Below, piece by piece: positions 1 to 10,700 of a stretch of 64,000 nt of DNA. The translations under genes and the position numbers were made by a program. The notes under the pieces were generated by a model, which was not told the origin of the DNA, did no database searches, and saw only the letters and a list, made by a program, of their open reading frames with translations. The number at the start of each line of letters is the position of its first letter. Position 1 is the first letter of the stretch. Origin of the DNA: Platycnemis pennipes (lineage: Eukaryota > Arthropoda > Insecta > Odonata > Platycnemididae); contig OW121854.1 of the NCBI GenBank assembly GCA_933228895.1, forward strand, positions 9,427,131 through 9,491,130, given 5' to 3'.

Positions 1-819
1 AACCACTAACGCAATAAATGAATGAGGGAGATTTAATACCGATGCACATATTAGTAATTTTAAATGAAATTTAATATCTAATGTGTGAAAAATGATATAC
101 TTCCGTAAATTGGAGACTAAAGGTAAGCAATCTGAAAACAACTTTTCCGCACCAATTTACTATTGAGTGCAAATCAAAATATAATTTCGTATTGACAACG
201 TCACCTACTTCAAATGTAGACTCTTTGTTACCATCAGTACTCTACAAACGTTAATAATTAGTATATATAGTCTTTTCGCACCATATCTTTCGTAATTAAG
301 TCGTCTCTTTCGTTCCTTCCAAACAATGCATTCTTCATTAAAGATATTCCTCCCTATAAAACTTCTCCAAACATTCTACAGTCAACACTAACCCCATCTA
401 TGATACGTATTCTTTTCCTCTTCAGTGCCAACTCATTTACCCACCATCAACTCAACATTCCTGTGCCTCTCAAAACAGCATTCATCCATTTATGTTGCCG
501 TCTTTTAACTTATCTGACCAGCTTCCTTCCCTGTTGACCCTCTCCATTTATCTCACAAGAACGCCTTAAGTTTCTCTAATTTTCGCTCCTCCTCTTTCCG
601 CTCGATCTAGGTTTCTGAATCACACATTACTCACCTATGAATGCTAGGGAAATTTAGATAAATAAAATTAGAGAAAATCTTTCTGAATCACTCTGAATTT
701 TCTCTTTCTTCTTTCAGAATTACCATGTAGACACTAGCCTTCTAGTTGCACGCGACTCTTATACCTAGCGTCTTTCTAAGTAGATAGTATTAAACAAATG
801 CAGCTCTTTGTTGCACGAC
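1..819. other. AT-rich non-coding stretch holding one arm of a direct duplication
   Basis: No credible open frame or exon is visible. The segment 530-625 is repeated with moderate divergence at 938-1033 (see the repeat entry). The rest is low-GC sequence without recognisable family. Confidence 0.6.
530..625 (+). repeat. First copy of a ~95-bp direct duplication
   Basis: The run from TTTCTCTAATTTTCGCTCCT (571) through GTTTCTGAATCACAC (625) matches 979-1033 base for base with few differences, at a constant offset of 408 bp. The similarity extends upstream to about 530 and 938. A LINE tail lies between the copies. It could be a tandem duplication or two copies of an unrecognised repeat. Confidence 0.75.
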
Positions 820-909
820 AGTTGTGCATGTTTGGTGGTCCCCACCCCCTGCCACACTCCCTCGCGGTGGCAAGCGGGGTATTACGCAGATGTAGATGTA
901 GATGTAGAT
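820..909 (+). mobile_element. LINE 3' tail with (GTAGAT)n, 5'-truncated
   Basis: It contains GTGCATGTTTGGTGG, CACCCCCTGCCACACTCC, a GGTGGC..GCGGGGTATTACG stretch and three GTAGAT units at its 3' end. The same order of blocks follows a reverse-transcriptase C-terminus at 15188-15597 and 63625-64000. I read this as a dead-on-arrival copy carrying only the LINE 3' end. Confidence 0.8.
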
Positions 910-937
910 AAGAGCTGGGCTTCTTACTCATGTTGAA

Positions 938-1033
938 CCTCTGGCCATCTCCATTCATCTCCCGTAGAAAATCTCAAATTTCTCTATTTTCCGCTCATCC
1001 TCTTTCCGCTGGATCCAGGTTTCTGAGCCACAC
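938..1033 (+). repeat. Second copy of the ~95-bp direct duplication
   Basis: It shares CCTCTTTCCGCT and GGTTTCTGA with the 530-625 copy in the same order and spacing. It begins shortly after the LINE tail at 820-909. Confidence 0.75.
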
Positions 1034-1811
1034 GAAGCTAACACGTGCTGACGGCAACTCTCAAGTCGTAAACGATGGCTTGTGACACGTGGCATCTCAG
1101 TTTACATCATCTGCCTCACTACATTCATTTTGCTTGTTTCATCGGCCTGTGAACATCTTTAAGGGGCTAAGGAGCTTCTTTCAGACCCCAACGGTGTTTA
1201 CGTCACTGCGAGAAAGAGAAAGGGGAGGAGGCGAGGGAGGGGATGGGAATGAGAGCATCTTAGGAGGGACGAGAGAAGGCGTGAAGGGAAGCCATAAGGG
1301 AGAGTGGTCTCAGAGGAGAGAAAGGGAATTACATAAGGAGAACGTTCCCTTGTATCCCCGGAGTGCTTTCCCTGACAGCTGGGAGTGGCAAGCCCCTAAT
1401 TCCATTCCTGGATCGCGTGTGGCATCCGCATCAGGTAACATTACGTCCGTCACGGCATTCCACGGGTGACCACACTGAAATTTACTCTTACTGGGAACCA
1501 CAGGTGGAGCGAGTTGTGTTTTGCCAACCTTGAAAAAATCGAACAGCGTCAAAACAGGAGTGGTGTGAACTGGAGAAACCGCTGAGTTTATGAGCATCAA
1601 AACACGCACGGTATGGAATAACTGGAGTTGGTGACAAGACGTTTGCAACCTTTCAAGGGCAAGAAAAAAACCTGGATTCACACGGAAATGTAATAACGTT
1701 TAAGTCCAAGTGAAATAAAAGATATTACTCCCATGTTTGGTTTGATATAAAATTGGGAAATTATCAATATACAATATTGAAAATAATTGCAGTTACATTT
1801 AAGGTAATGGA
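1034..1811. other. Non-coding stretch, partly purine-rich
   Basis: Bases 1208-1330 are purine-rich (GAGAAAGAGAAAGGGGAGGAG type). Overlapping short open frames on both strands (1089-1469 plus, 1310-1681 minus) have no splice signals or recognisable domains and look accidental. Confidence 0.5.
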
Positions 1812-2036
1812 GGAAGAGTGGAGAGAAACCCGGCGTCGGCATTAGCCTAATCTTAAGGACAGGCGCCAAGGGGACCACGGCTTAACGTCCCATCCGACGG
1901 ACGGAATATGACGGACCTGAAATGCACTCCTCCACTAGGCACTCAAGTAGGGATTGGTAAGCCACTGCCGGGATTCAAACCCGAGCCCTCGGGATGGGAG
2001 GCCAGTACTCTAGCCACCACACCAACCGGATCCCCA
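1812..2036 (-). mobile_element. tRNA-headed SINE (family S1), minus orientation
   Basis: On the minus strand the tRNA-like head reads GGTTGGTGTGGTGGCTAGAG (box A region), followed by GGGTTTGAATCCC (box B, 1970-1982). The body holds CCGTCCGTCGGATGGGACGT and ends near CCGGGTTTCTCTCCACTC. It is nearly full length for the family but lacks part of the distal tail seen in the 24131-24452 copy. RNA polymerase III transcription and LINE-borrowed insertion are known for such SINEs; the family itself I cannot name. Confidence 0.88.
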
Positions 2037-3005
2037 TGAATGCTGGCTTTAGACCATTGTTGTTAAGTTCCTTCTCCGTTTACGTCCCTTTCTTCACCTG
2101 ATTCATCCAAATTTTCTTCACAGTTTTACTTTTTCCAATAATTCTTTTTTCACTCAAATCCGCCAGTATCATAAAACCTAAGCTTGCTCCAACAGAATTA
2201 AATAACTTTTTATGGTCTTAATTTACTCCAGCACACCACCTCAACTCACTTCGTTATAATTAAATAACCTTTCTAACTGTCCCAATTGATTCCATCATCT
2301 TTCTCTTCTACCCTGTCTTACAAAGTATTTACTTATTTGCTTTCTGAGCATATTATTGTCCTTTTACTACAAAAAATCACATTTCAAATTCCTTAATTGA
2401 AAACCAGAACGTTTATATTAATATCGGCAATATCTTAGAGGGTGCTGCAGAATAATTGCAGGCATTAAAAGTAAGAATATGAAAATTATTGAAATGCTCA
2501 AGGGAATATTTTGGGATAATAGGCTGCAAAAAAGGCACAGAGGAATATTACTCAACTACGGCTACTTTTGCGCAGTATTGAAGAAGCCATTTAAATTGAA
2601 GTGAAAAATGGGAGCAGGAAATAACAAGGCACTCGTCGCAAACTAGGCCACAATCCCTGAAAATAACAATGTTCTTATATTTTTTGGCAAATTAATAACT
2701 CGTCGATTGTTTTGAGTTTCCAAATTTCGGTCAACTTTCTATAACATCTAGAGAAGGCAGGCTCCACTTATTCTGCACTAATTGAAAAATATCAAGACAA
2801 AAAAACCATAGATTCCTCTGCAGTTGACGGCAATACTTGCTATGGCCGATTGAGTTTTACATATATACAAAGCAGGAAGCACAACCTACTTTAACTACGA
2901 AGTAGCTGTAGTGACAGATATTAAGGGGAGAAGACTTATCAGGGCAAATTGCTCCATCAAGGACAGGTGGGTTACTCGGTAGAAGAAGACAACTTTTTAA
3001 GGAAT
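2037..3005. other. Stretch with nothing recognised
   Basis: AT-rich sequence between two SINE copies. I see no exon-like island, long frame, inverted repeat or tandem array. Confidence 0.5.
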
Positions 3006-3245
3006 AGAGAAAGAATCGGTGGACACCCGGCTTCGGCATTTGCCTACTTTGAACTTAACAAAAACGCAAAGAATACCAATTTTTAACGTTCCATTCGACG
3101 GACAGACTACTGCACTCGAGGTGCTCTCCACATGGCACTCAATTGGGTATACCAGTGAAAAATATATGCCTCCACCGAGATTGAAACCCGAGTCATCGAG
3201 ATTTGAGGCCGGTACATTAACCACCTCAGCAGCCCGATTCTCTCT
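3006..3245 (-). mobile_element. Diverged SINE S1, minus orientation
   Basis: It keeps the family order in reverse: CGGCTTCGGCATTTGCCTAC, TTTAACGTTCCATTCGACGG, a TGCACTC..CACTCAATTGGG middle and a box B relic (GAGATTGAAACCCGAG). It is older than the 1812 copy, judging by its many substitutions and small insertions. Confidence 0.8.
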
Positions 3246-3459
3246 CAACAACGAATGAAAGGAGTATTAACGCGGATTACGAAATTCATGTGGCCTAATA
3301 TAACTGTATATAACAAAGCTAAGGAAATAAAATATCCATTCACAAAAGAAGAATATGTCCCCGGATTGTGATGAATATTTGAACCGATCTCACAATAACC
3401 AACGCAAAAAAATTTCGTCGATCCACAACCAATTCCATAAAGTGTATAACATTCAATGT

Positions 3460-3600
3460 CACCCTGTGACAACATTACTCTTAGATATTGCCAATGCTTA
3501 TTATTGTTTTGTACGCATGTATTTAATCACCACCCTGTGACAATATTACTCCAAGGTATTGTCATTGCTTACATTTGCTTTGCATGTATTTACGAAATCA
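3460..3600 (+). repeat. Tandem dimer of a 71-bp unit
   Basis: CACCCTGTGACAA at 3460 recurs as CACCCTGTGACAA at 3531, and the match runs through ATTACTC, TATTG, AATGCTTA/CATTGCTTA and GCATGTATTTA to about 3600. Only two units are present. Confidence 0.75.
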
Positions 3601-4240
3601 GCGTCAACACATCAATCCTAAGATTATTTAACACCTCTCCGCATTTTTTCCTATTAATTGCAAGCTCTTTCACTTCCCTGTAATTCTTCTTACGAACATC
3701 CCTCATGAAAACGGAAGAGAACTTTGGAAATATATACCTGTCATTCGTACACGTGTGCAAGAATAGGAATACATACCCAGAGTCGTCCATTTATCCGTTC
3801 CTTTCACGCTTCCACTGACGAGAGCGAACGCTACAAGCCTTGTGTGCTCGGGGAGTAGTTTTTGTGGAGAAAAATCCACACCGTCCGGCTGATGGCGGAA
3901 GAACATCCAAAGATTCCTCCCACGATTTTCCCCTACCCCAGCTACGTTACTCCTCCCCCTCCTCTTTCCATCCCTCAAGAAAGGGACACGATAGGTGAAA
4001 GTGACGGAGATGTGGTGAAAAGGGTGAGGGATGGAGGGAAAAGGGGATGAGAGAGATAGGGGGGGAGGGAAAATGGAGTGAATCCGACAATGGGATTCCG
4101 TGGAGTCTCTTGGATGAAATGGGAGAAGGGCAATGCGGATGGGTGAGGGGGAAAGAGTGAGAGGATCTCAAGTTCACCACCGCAGTCTCCCCCATTGCGA
4201 ATTTCGTTCGCGTCTCTCATTCGCGAGAACGGGCAGGAAT
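3601..4240. other. Non-coding stretch with purine-rich tract
   Basis: Bases 3985-4160 are dominated by G and A (AGGGATGGAGGGAAAAGGGG type). The plus-strand frame at 3862-4050 and minus-strand frames at 3947-4220 are low-complexity by-products of that bias. No gene is supported. Confidence 0.5.
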
Positions 4241-5330
4241 GGGGGCGTTTATTCGGAACTGAAATCCGCTATTTTGTACACGAAATCGTTAGATGGAAAC
4301 GAAAAATTATTGTTATTGATAATATTAACCTTCTAACCAGAGTCATTCGCTCGCAAATCAAAAATTAAAACGAGCAAAAGATGACGCCCACCGAACGAGT
4401 TGGGTTAGGCCGGGATTACGATGAACGTTTTCTGACGTTACGGAAACGGACGGTGGCGGTGAACGACAACATAGCGGCTCAATTGTTGATGGTATATCAC
4501 GATCGACGGCAGATTGGCCGAACATTACCTTTTTCCAATATGGCGGCGCGGCTAACAGTCACCTCTAGGGTTCGAATTGGCGTAAAACCGTAAGTTTTTA
4601 CCTTTTCCCAAAACTTTTCTAGCCTGACTAAAGTGTTAAAAGAGCAGGTTGTGTTGTGAAAATTTCCTCGAAAAAGGACGATTTCCAGTGGTCGAAAAAT
4701 ATTTTTGAAAAGTGTCACCCTCATCCGGACATTGACCCCCCACTTGATTTTCCACCCAAGTCAATCGTGATTGGCTGACGGAAAACAACGCGACGGCAAA
4801 GCTAGGCCTTGACAATCTTTCCTCAACGTACGTCGGCGGCACGTCAACGTCCGTCCGTCGTGATTAGCTTCATTGCGTTCCCATTATCCTAGCTTCAACA
4901 ATGCCACCGTCCGATTCCGTCACGTCAGAAAACGTTCATCGTAATCCCGGCCTAAAGAATTACTACGTCATCCACCTCCCGTCCTGGACTGTTTTTAGGG
5001 AAAGGGAAGGGAAAGGAGGAGAAGGGGGGGTGTCAGAAGGTCTGCTCGCACAGACCCTGTGGCAACCACTTCCATTGGCAGACTCATGCTGTGTGTCCTA
5101 CATTGTGATTGGGCAAAGGAGCTTCGTGGTCTCAGTTGTGATTGGACGAAGTCGATGACGTACTAGCCCTTTGCACGCCCACTTTTCTGAAAGGGTTAAA
5201 GACATCAGTTTTTTTGCCGCTTACAACTCGAGAACTAATTGGCAGATCGAAGAACGGAAAAATATGGGTCTTTTTATTTTACAAACTATATCAGATTCGA
5301 CAGTTAAAAAACACGTGGTAAACGACCCCA
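4241..5330 (+). repeat. Dispersed repeat R, copy 1, interrupted by an inverted-repeat element
   Basis: The left part (4241-4407) and right part (4953-5330) align in order with 45425-45950: GGGCGTTTATTCGG, GATGACGCCCACCGAACGAG, CACCTCCCGTC, CCACTTCCATTGGCAGA, GTTGTGATTGGACG, TTTGCACGCCCACTTTTC and ATAACTCGAGAACTAATTG-like blocks are shared. The 545-bp element at 4408-4952 splits this copy and is absent from the other. No coding capacity is evident in either copy; I do not know the family. Confidence 0.85.
4408..4952. mobile_element. Non-autonomous DNA transposon with 50-bp terminal inverted repeats, TA duplication
   Basis: The first 50 bp (GGCCGGGATTACGATGAACG...) are repeated in inverse orientation at 4903-4952 with only two mismatches. 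The element is bounded by TA (4406-4407 and 4953-4954), and the second copy of repeat R shows the same neighbourhood without it. A TA duplication is typical of the Tc1/mariner/IS630 superfamily, but the end sequence is not one I recognise. The interior encodes no plausible transposase, so it would depend on an enzyme from elsewhere. Confidence 0.88.
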
Positions 5331-5610
5331 GTATGATCCTTATCCTTATCGTGCATGAAACCATTCCGTTGGGTGCGAAAACAACTGGTCGAGCCTCATT
5401 TGGAACGCGGTGAGAATATGAGATGCGTACAAGGTAGGTAACTCCAGATACAATAACAGAAATCCCACATTCACTGAAGTCACAAAAAGTGCAGAGAAAA
5501 TCGTACATCTCTCTGCATGAAAAATAGCGCAACTTTCGTACCCTGAACCATTCCGTTAGGTATCTACAGTAGCAATTGGTATTGCCTCATCAGGAATGTC
5601 CTGAGAGTAC
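5331..5610. other. Short non-coding stretch with a weak internal repeat
   Basis: ACCATTCCGTTGGGTGCGAA (about 5360) is echoed by ACCATTCCGTTAGGTA (about 5546), followed in both by CAA(C/T)TGGT and GCCTCAT. This suggests an old duplication. No gene is visible. Confidence 0.45.
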
Positions 5611-5697
5611 GAGATACATCTACTTCTGCGTAATCTCCTGCGATCCACCGTGAGGGTGTGTGGCAGGGGGCGAAGATCACCAAACATACACTGCTTA
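5611..5697 (-). mobile_element. LINE 3' tail, minus orientation
   Basis: It reads ATACATCTACTTCTGCGTAA, CCACCGTGAGGGTGTGTGGCAG and ATCACCAAACATACACT, the exact reverse order of the (GTAGAT)n-tailed LINE end. It is truncated to about 87 bp. Confidence 0.82.
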
Positions 5698-6571
5698 CAG
5701 GCAACTAAGATTTTAATCACACCAAAGTAATGCAAACTGAATGTCTAGTAAATTCTGATCCAATATTTCCCGGCGACGTAAACAACGTTTTGAGATATTT
5801 TTCATAATGCATTCAGTTCGATAATGATCCTATACTTAGAGACGTATATAGCCGTAGGTTATATTTAAAACACCTTTCTTACAATAACGACAATGGATTG
5901 AAGAATATGCATACAGCCTTGCTAGTATCAGCGGTCTTTAGATACCTTTAACTCCACCGGAACATACGTATCAAATACTAGGTTTAATGCATACTATCAT
6001 AAAAACATTGAACACAAATTACTGCGTAACGCATTCATATTTATCAAATATACCTAATGAATTTAAATTTTTCCGAAAGAACTTAAAATGACATAGTCTC
6101 TATTACCTAGCACATATATGATTAATTCGTGTTCTCATCAAACAGAATCATATAGTATTTCGGGTTCAGGTTTGCGACAATTTTTCAGCAACCCCTGCTA
6201 CATTCATATACTTACTACAAGTGCTTAAACAAGTCGGTTCTTTCTGTAATAACTGACTGCCGAGTTGTACTGATTTTATATTTCATAAAATGTCATCATT
6301 AGTGCACACTTGTATCAATAATATCCGTATCATTTATCGTATATCACTATTTGCTATACGAAGCGCGACTCATAAAGATATTCGGTGTGCAGAAGGATGC
6401 AAAAAGTGAAATGGGCGGAGAAGAGAACAGACGAACAAGTGTTGGAAAGTAGAGGGAGGAAGAAGGGAGAAGATCTAAGAGATTAGGGTGATTTAAAGTT
6501 CACGTTAAAGTTAAATGTATTACGTAAATACAGATGTACTCTACGCCCATATAAACCCAAAAAAAACCCTG
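5698..6571. other. Stretch with nothing recognised
   Basis: AT-rich sequence with no long frame, splice-flanked island or repeat that I can place. Confidence 0.5.
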
Positions 6572-7315
6572 TTAAGGAGGTCGGCTCGCGACTGCGTGAG
6601 TCAAGTTGTCTGAGGAATCTTATTAATTTAAGTACGAGTATATGCCTGCTAAGTGATCCTTACTTCACAAAGAAAATCACCTAAGCTATTGAAAGTCATA
6701 AGTATCACAAGAAGTACCATGTAAAGTCGAAGGATTTCTCTTTTTTATGATAATTTTAATGCGCTCGACTATGGAGTCAATTCAGCATTTACTTAAAAGA
6801 AATAAATTCATGTACTCAATGAATTTACTAATTTATAACACCAGAATATTACTATCAAACATTATGTTATAATATTTTTCTGAAATATGCTTTAATATCT
6901 CATTAGTAATAATATTATTCATACGCCATACATTTTACATAGAGCGACCGCAGCGCCAGTTGAAGACAACTAACGCATTTCGTCTGCTATAAGCGCAGAA
7001 ATTGGTGGATTTAGCGAAAAATACGGTGGGTTGATGCCTTTATTTTCGTGTCATTTCATATCTTGTGAAATTACGCATAAAATATCAGTTTTTTGCAAAA
7101 ATGACATGACACTATGGTATTTTTAAACGTTATATTCCCATGTGACGGCCATTTTCGCCGTTAATAGTATGTAATTTCAAATGCAAATTGTGCAAAAAGG
7201 AGTATGGGTTGGTATAATTATCTTTAATTTATTAGATAGAGGAACTTTAGTTCTATAAGTGCTGAAAATATAAAAAAAATGACATGACTTGCACTTTTCG
7301 GACCAACCTCCTTAA
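6572..7315. mobile_element. Inverted-repeat DNA element with TTAAGGAGG ends, member 1
   Basis: TTAAGGAGGTCGG (6572-6584) is answered by CCAACCTCCTTAA (7303-7315). A second element with the same termini is at 38029-39019, and both contain GATATTTTATGCGT (in opposite senses), so they are one family. The flanks are consistent with a TA or TTAA target; the sequence does not decide which. No transposase frame is seen. Confidence 0.68.
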
Positions 7316-7659
7316 TAACAAACAAAACAAAAACAACGCATAGATACCAACACTGTGGGATCATCCGCGAATAATCGAGTTGGAAGCCAACGTCAAAGAC
7401 CGCTTCGCTTCGGATCGCCTTGATGCGTGCGCGTGCTTGTGTACCTATCTGATTTCTTTTCCGTTTTTCCAGCCGATGCATTCCTCTCCCAGTCACTTCG
7501 AACTTTCCAACTGCCTTGAAGGCTCTCTTCTGTCCTTTTCACACGCCCGAGTGTCCCGGCCATTCTTGTTCTCTTAAGTTCGTACTCTCACGATCGCAGA
7601 CTCGGCGACGCCTCTAATTCTCAGGCACTCCCCCAAGGACTGACACCCCCCTCACTCAC

Positions 7660-7744
7660 ACCAAGTGGCGAAAGCCAACGGGAAATGCAACACCTCTGTT
7701 CCAGCCACGATCTTGGATACTTTTATGCAGAACCAACGCCATCT
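7660..7744 (-). CDS. Weak candidate internal exon, minus strand
   Basis: On the minus strand a pyrimidine-rich stretch (CTTTTTCATGCTTGCATTCTTGAAG) precedes an 85-bp block that ends at GGT followed by the strong donor GTGAGT. Two of its three frames are open. One of them (MALVLHKSIQDRGW...) begins with two bases that complete the split codon left by the exon at 18866-19005, so it could follow that exon in the same gene. The other open frame (RWRWFCIKVSKIV...) would not. Third-position GC is not as high as in the well-supported exons. A chance donor near an open segment is a real alternative; no protein family is recognised. Confidence 0.22.
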
Positions 7745-10700
7745 CTTCAAGAATGCAAGCATGAAAAAGTGAGTTTTTTCAGCAAATTTGAAGTCGATCT
7801 CTTTAAGAAAATTTTTTAGTGAGAACTCCCACATCTATCGGTGCATCAGATCATGGATGCAAGATTATATCAAGAGATTGACTGCTCTACACATATATCA
7901 CATATATTAAAATGTCTCCTTTCCTGCTAAATGTATTAATAATATAGTAGGTTTTATTACGACCAAAAACAAAGGCGTATCGTAAATAAAATCGCCATTA
8001 ATGAATTAAACAACCACTGATTTTGTGAGTCATACTAAATAAATCCTTGTTTTCAGGCTGTGATAAAAGTCGTGTATAATTTTAATAAATGTTTAACTAA
8101 TATGAAGAATTATTTTTGCAAGTTTCTAATCATTTAAGAGCATGGGCCTGGTGAACAGTTTTTGACTGCTCATCCTGTGCCATACACTCTAGAGGGGTCT
8201 TCTAGGGCACGAAGTACGTGAAGAGAGACGTTTAAAAGTTAATTTAAGGTACCGATGTTCAGTAACACCAAGTACAATACGACCTTTAGATCAAAGTCCT
8301 AAATAGGCACAACAAGGAGTGTAAATATGTTCCAACCACATGACTGAACATATATCGGTAGGTATATAGATGAAGAACGTTCTTTAAAATTCAATATTCA
8401 AAAAAGGCAGATTTTCCCCTTTTGCATTCAAAAAAACTAATTCTTAACGGTCGCGCGTTTACGTTCTAATTCTTACGTTCTTTACGTTCTAATTATTATT
8501 AATGGGGAGCATATTCCATAAATTTCGAATTATAATTTAATGATACGTAAAATATGTGTTTAGAACGTAGAAAAGAAGCATAATATATACGGGAACACGA
8601 ACTCGCAGTAATACGAAATAACGTTTGCAATAATGGCAAAACACAGTATTAAGAAAGAGTTTTATTTTTTGGCAAAAGTTATACACGAAAAAAACTGCGG
8701 AAACGACTAATTATGGGTTACAGAATTCAGAAAGGATATGAGGAAGACAATTGGCAATATAGAAAGAGAGAAAAGTGGAGAATATCAGAAAAAATGAAGG
8801 GAATGAAGCATTTACGAATTGTAAGAGTGAAGACGTTTAGCTGATTTGGAGGAATTCCAAACCTAATATAGACGATAGAATATCAATTATTACCGATACA
8901 GACTTGAGACAAATATTTTCAACGTATTCAGTAGGGAGGACATATAACTGGCCCTAGCGTACAAAAAATTGTTACATACTTTTTACACTTTCCAGCATGA
9001 ATTAGTGGATTTTATACTGATTAATGCAGCTACCGTTCCTATACATATTTTCCGTCACATACATTCAAGGCATTCTGATACGGGTATCTTGCGACTGCTT
9101 TGGGTGAAATAATTAAATTCACAAAAATTTGGGGTTGCTCGTCGTTATGCCCCGAAAACATTACACGCTGCTTCTGCTGCATATCACCAGTGTACTTATG
9201 ACATTCTCAAAACGGGGAAAAAACTTTCCCCGAGTCGACCTTAACCCCCAAAAGGTCGTTTGAAGCCTCGCCCGTGAATTGCGGCCACGTGCTTCCACGA
9301 CAGAGCACGCACGAATCAACTTCGCGTGCAGGAACGAATGATGGCCATCGACCCCACGCAAGTGAGGGAGGCAGGCGCGTATTACAGGGGGATTATCCAT
9401 ATTCAACGTTGCGCTAAAGGAGGTAGGGTCGGGCCAACTGTCATGGAGACTATATCGACAGGGACGAGTACTTACGCAAACGTTAAGGGCAAGACACGCA
9501 ATGAACTTCGGTTAAGTAATGATGATGGCGACACTCACAATATAATAATTAGCCATACAATCCTAAGATGGTTTGATTGTAGCACTCCGAGAGTACAAAA
9601 GTGTAAAAGATTGGCTATTTTCTTGTGGTAATATGGATGTGGTGGTAATGTTTAACACTTTTCACGCCTCATTTACAATATGCCGCCAGTATATTGGATC
9701 CTTACGAGGATTGTATGATAAAGGAATTAAAATAATCATATTTGTATATGCATAGTAATTTATCGCCGGTAGGGGTATGTTTCTGATCTTCTCTCTTATA
9801 TCGTACATAATTGTGCTTGACCACTTTCCTACAACATTCAAGCATTTGGATAACCATATTACTTACACCTCTTCATCTGATCTAAAATTCCCATTTATTT
9901 TATCTATCTTAGGCTGGTGTGAAATTTAGGGGGTGGGAAGAATGAAATGTCCATTTAGACCTGCCTCCACCGGTAGAATACTAATAATAAATACTAATAA
10001 TAATTGGATGCCCCCTTATGTTGTCTCACCCTTTGAATATTTCCATTTTGCAAATGGGGAAAGACTTGAAGAATCAGAGAAAGTGATTAATCAAACGTGG
10101 GTGATGCGCGCGATGCCGCATAGCGTTCCTGACGACAAATACATATCAAGTCATCAAGTCATGAGGACGGTCCATCTGAGATGCGTGCGCCAGGGAAGTG
10201 GTTGCCAGAGATTACTCGTCCCGATGACGAACGCTAGGTGGCAGCACGAAAGCGCGCGCTATTTTTTTTGCGAATGCTCTCTTGTGTGTGTCAATGTTAC
10301 GTGCGCGACAAGTGGAACGAAGATGGCAGGCGATGGGCGGGCACAAAAAAGCGAACGTCCTAATCTCGGGCAATACTATGGCACAAAGGGTCTCCCCATC
10401 TCCTTCGTTCTGCCTGAGTTCACCCTCCTCCTTCCCTCTCATCCATTCCCCTACTTTTCCTTTTGCTTTCCGTTTTAAATAGTTCTTTCCTCCCATCTCT
10501 ATTTGCCCGGTCTTTCTTTTTTTTTATTTCTCCACTCCACTCTTCTCGCTTCGCTACACGGCGCGTTCTTATCTCTTTCCTATTATCTATTATCTCATAT
10601 TTATTTCCCTCATTTCTTTTCTCTTGTTTAGCTTTTCCTTCTTTTCACCTCTTTCGTCCGTTTCCATCACCGTTTCTGCCTCATTTTCCTCTTGAGGTTC

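Noticed and set aside
9933..10478. Longest open frame of the window, 181 codons, plus strand
   Set aside because: It runs across unrelated compositions, shows no domain or conserved motif, lacks splice sites and ends in a pyrimidine-rich low-complexity tract.
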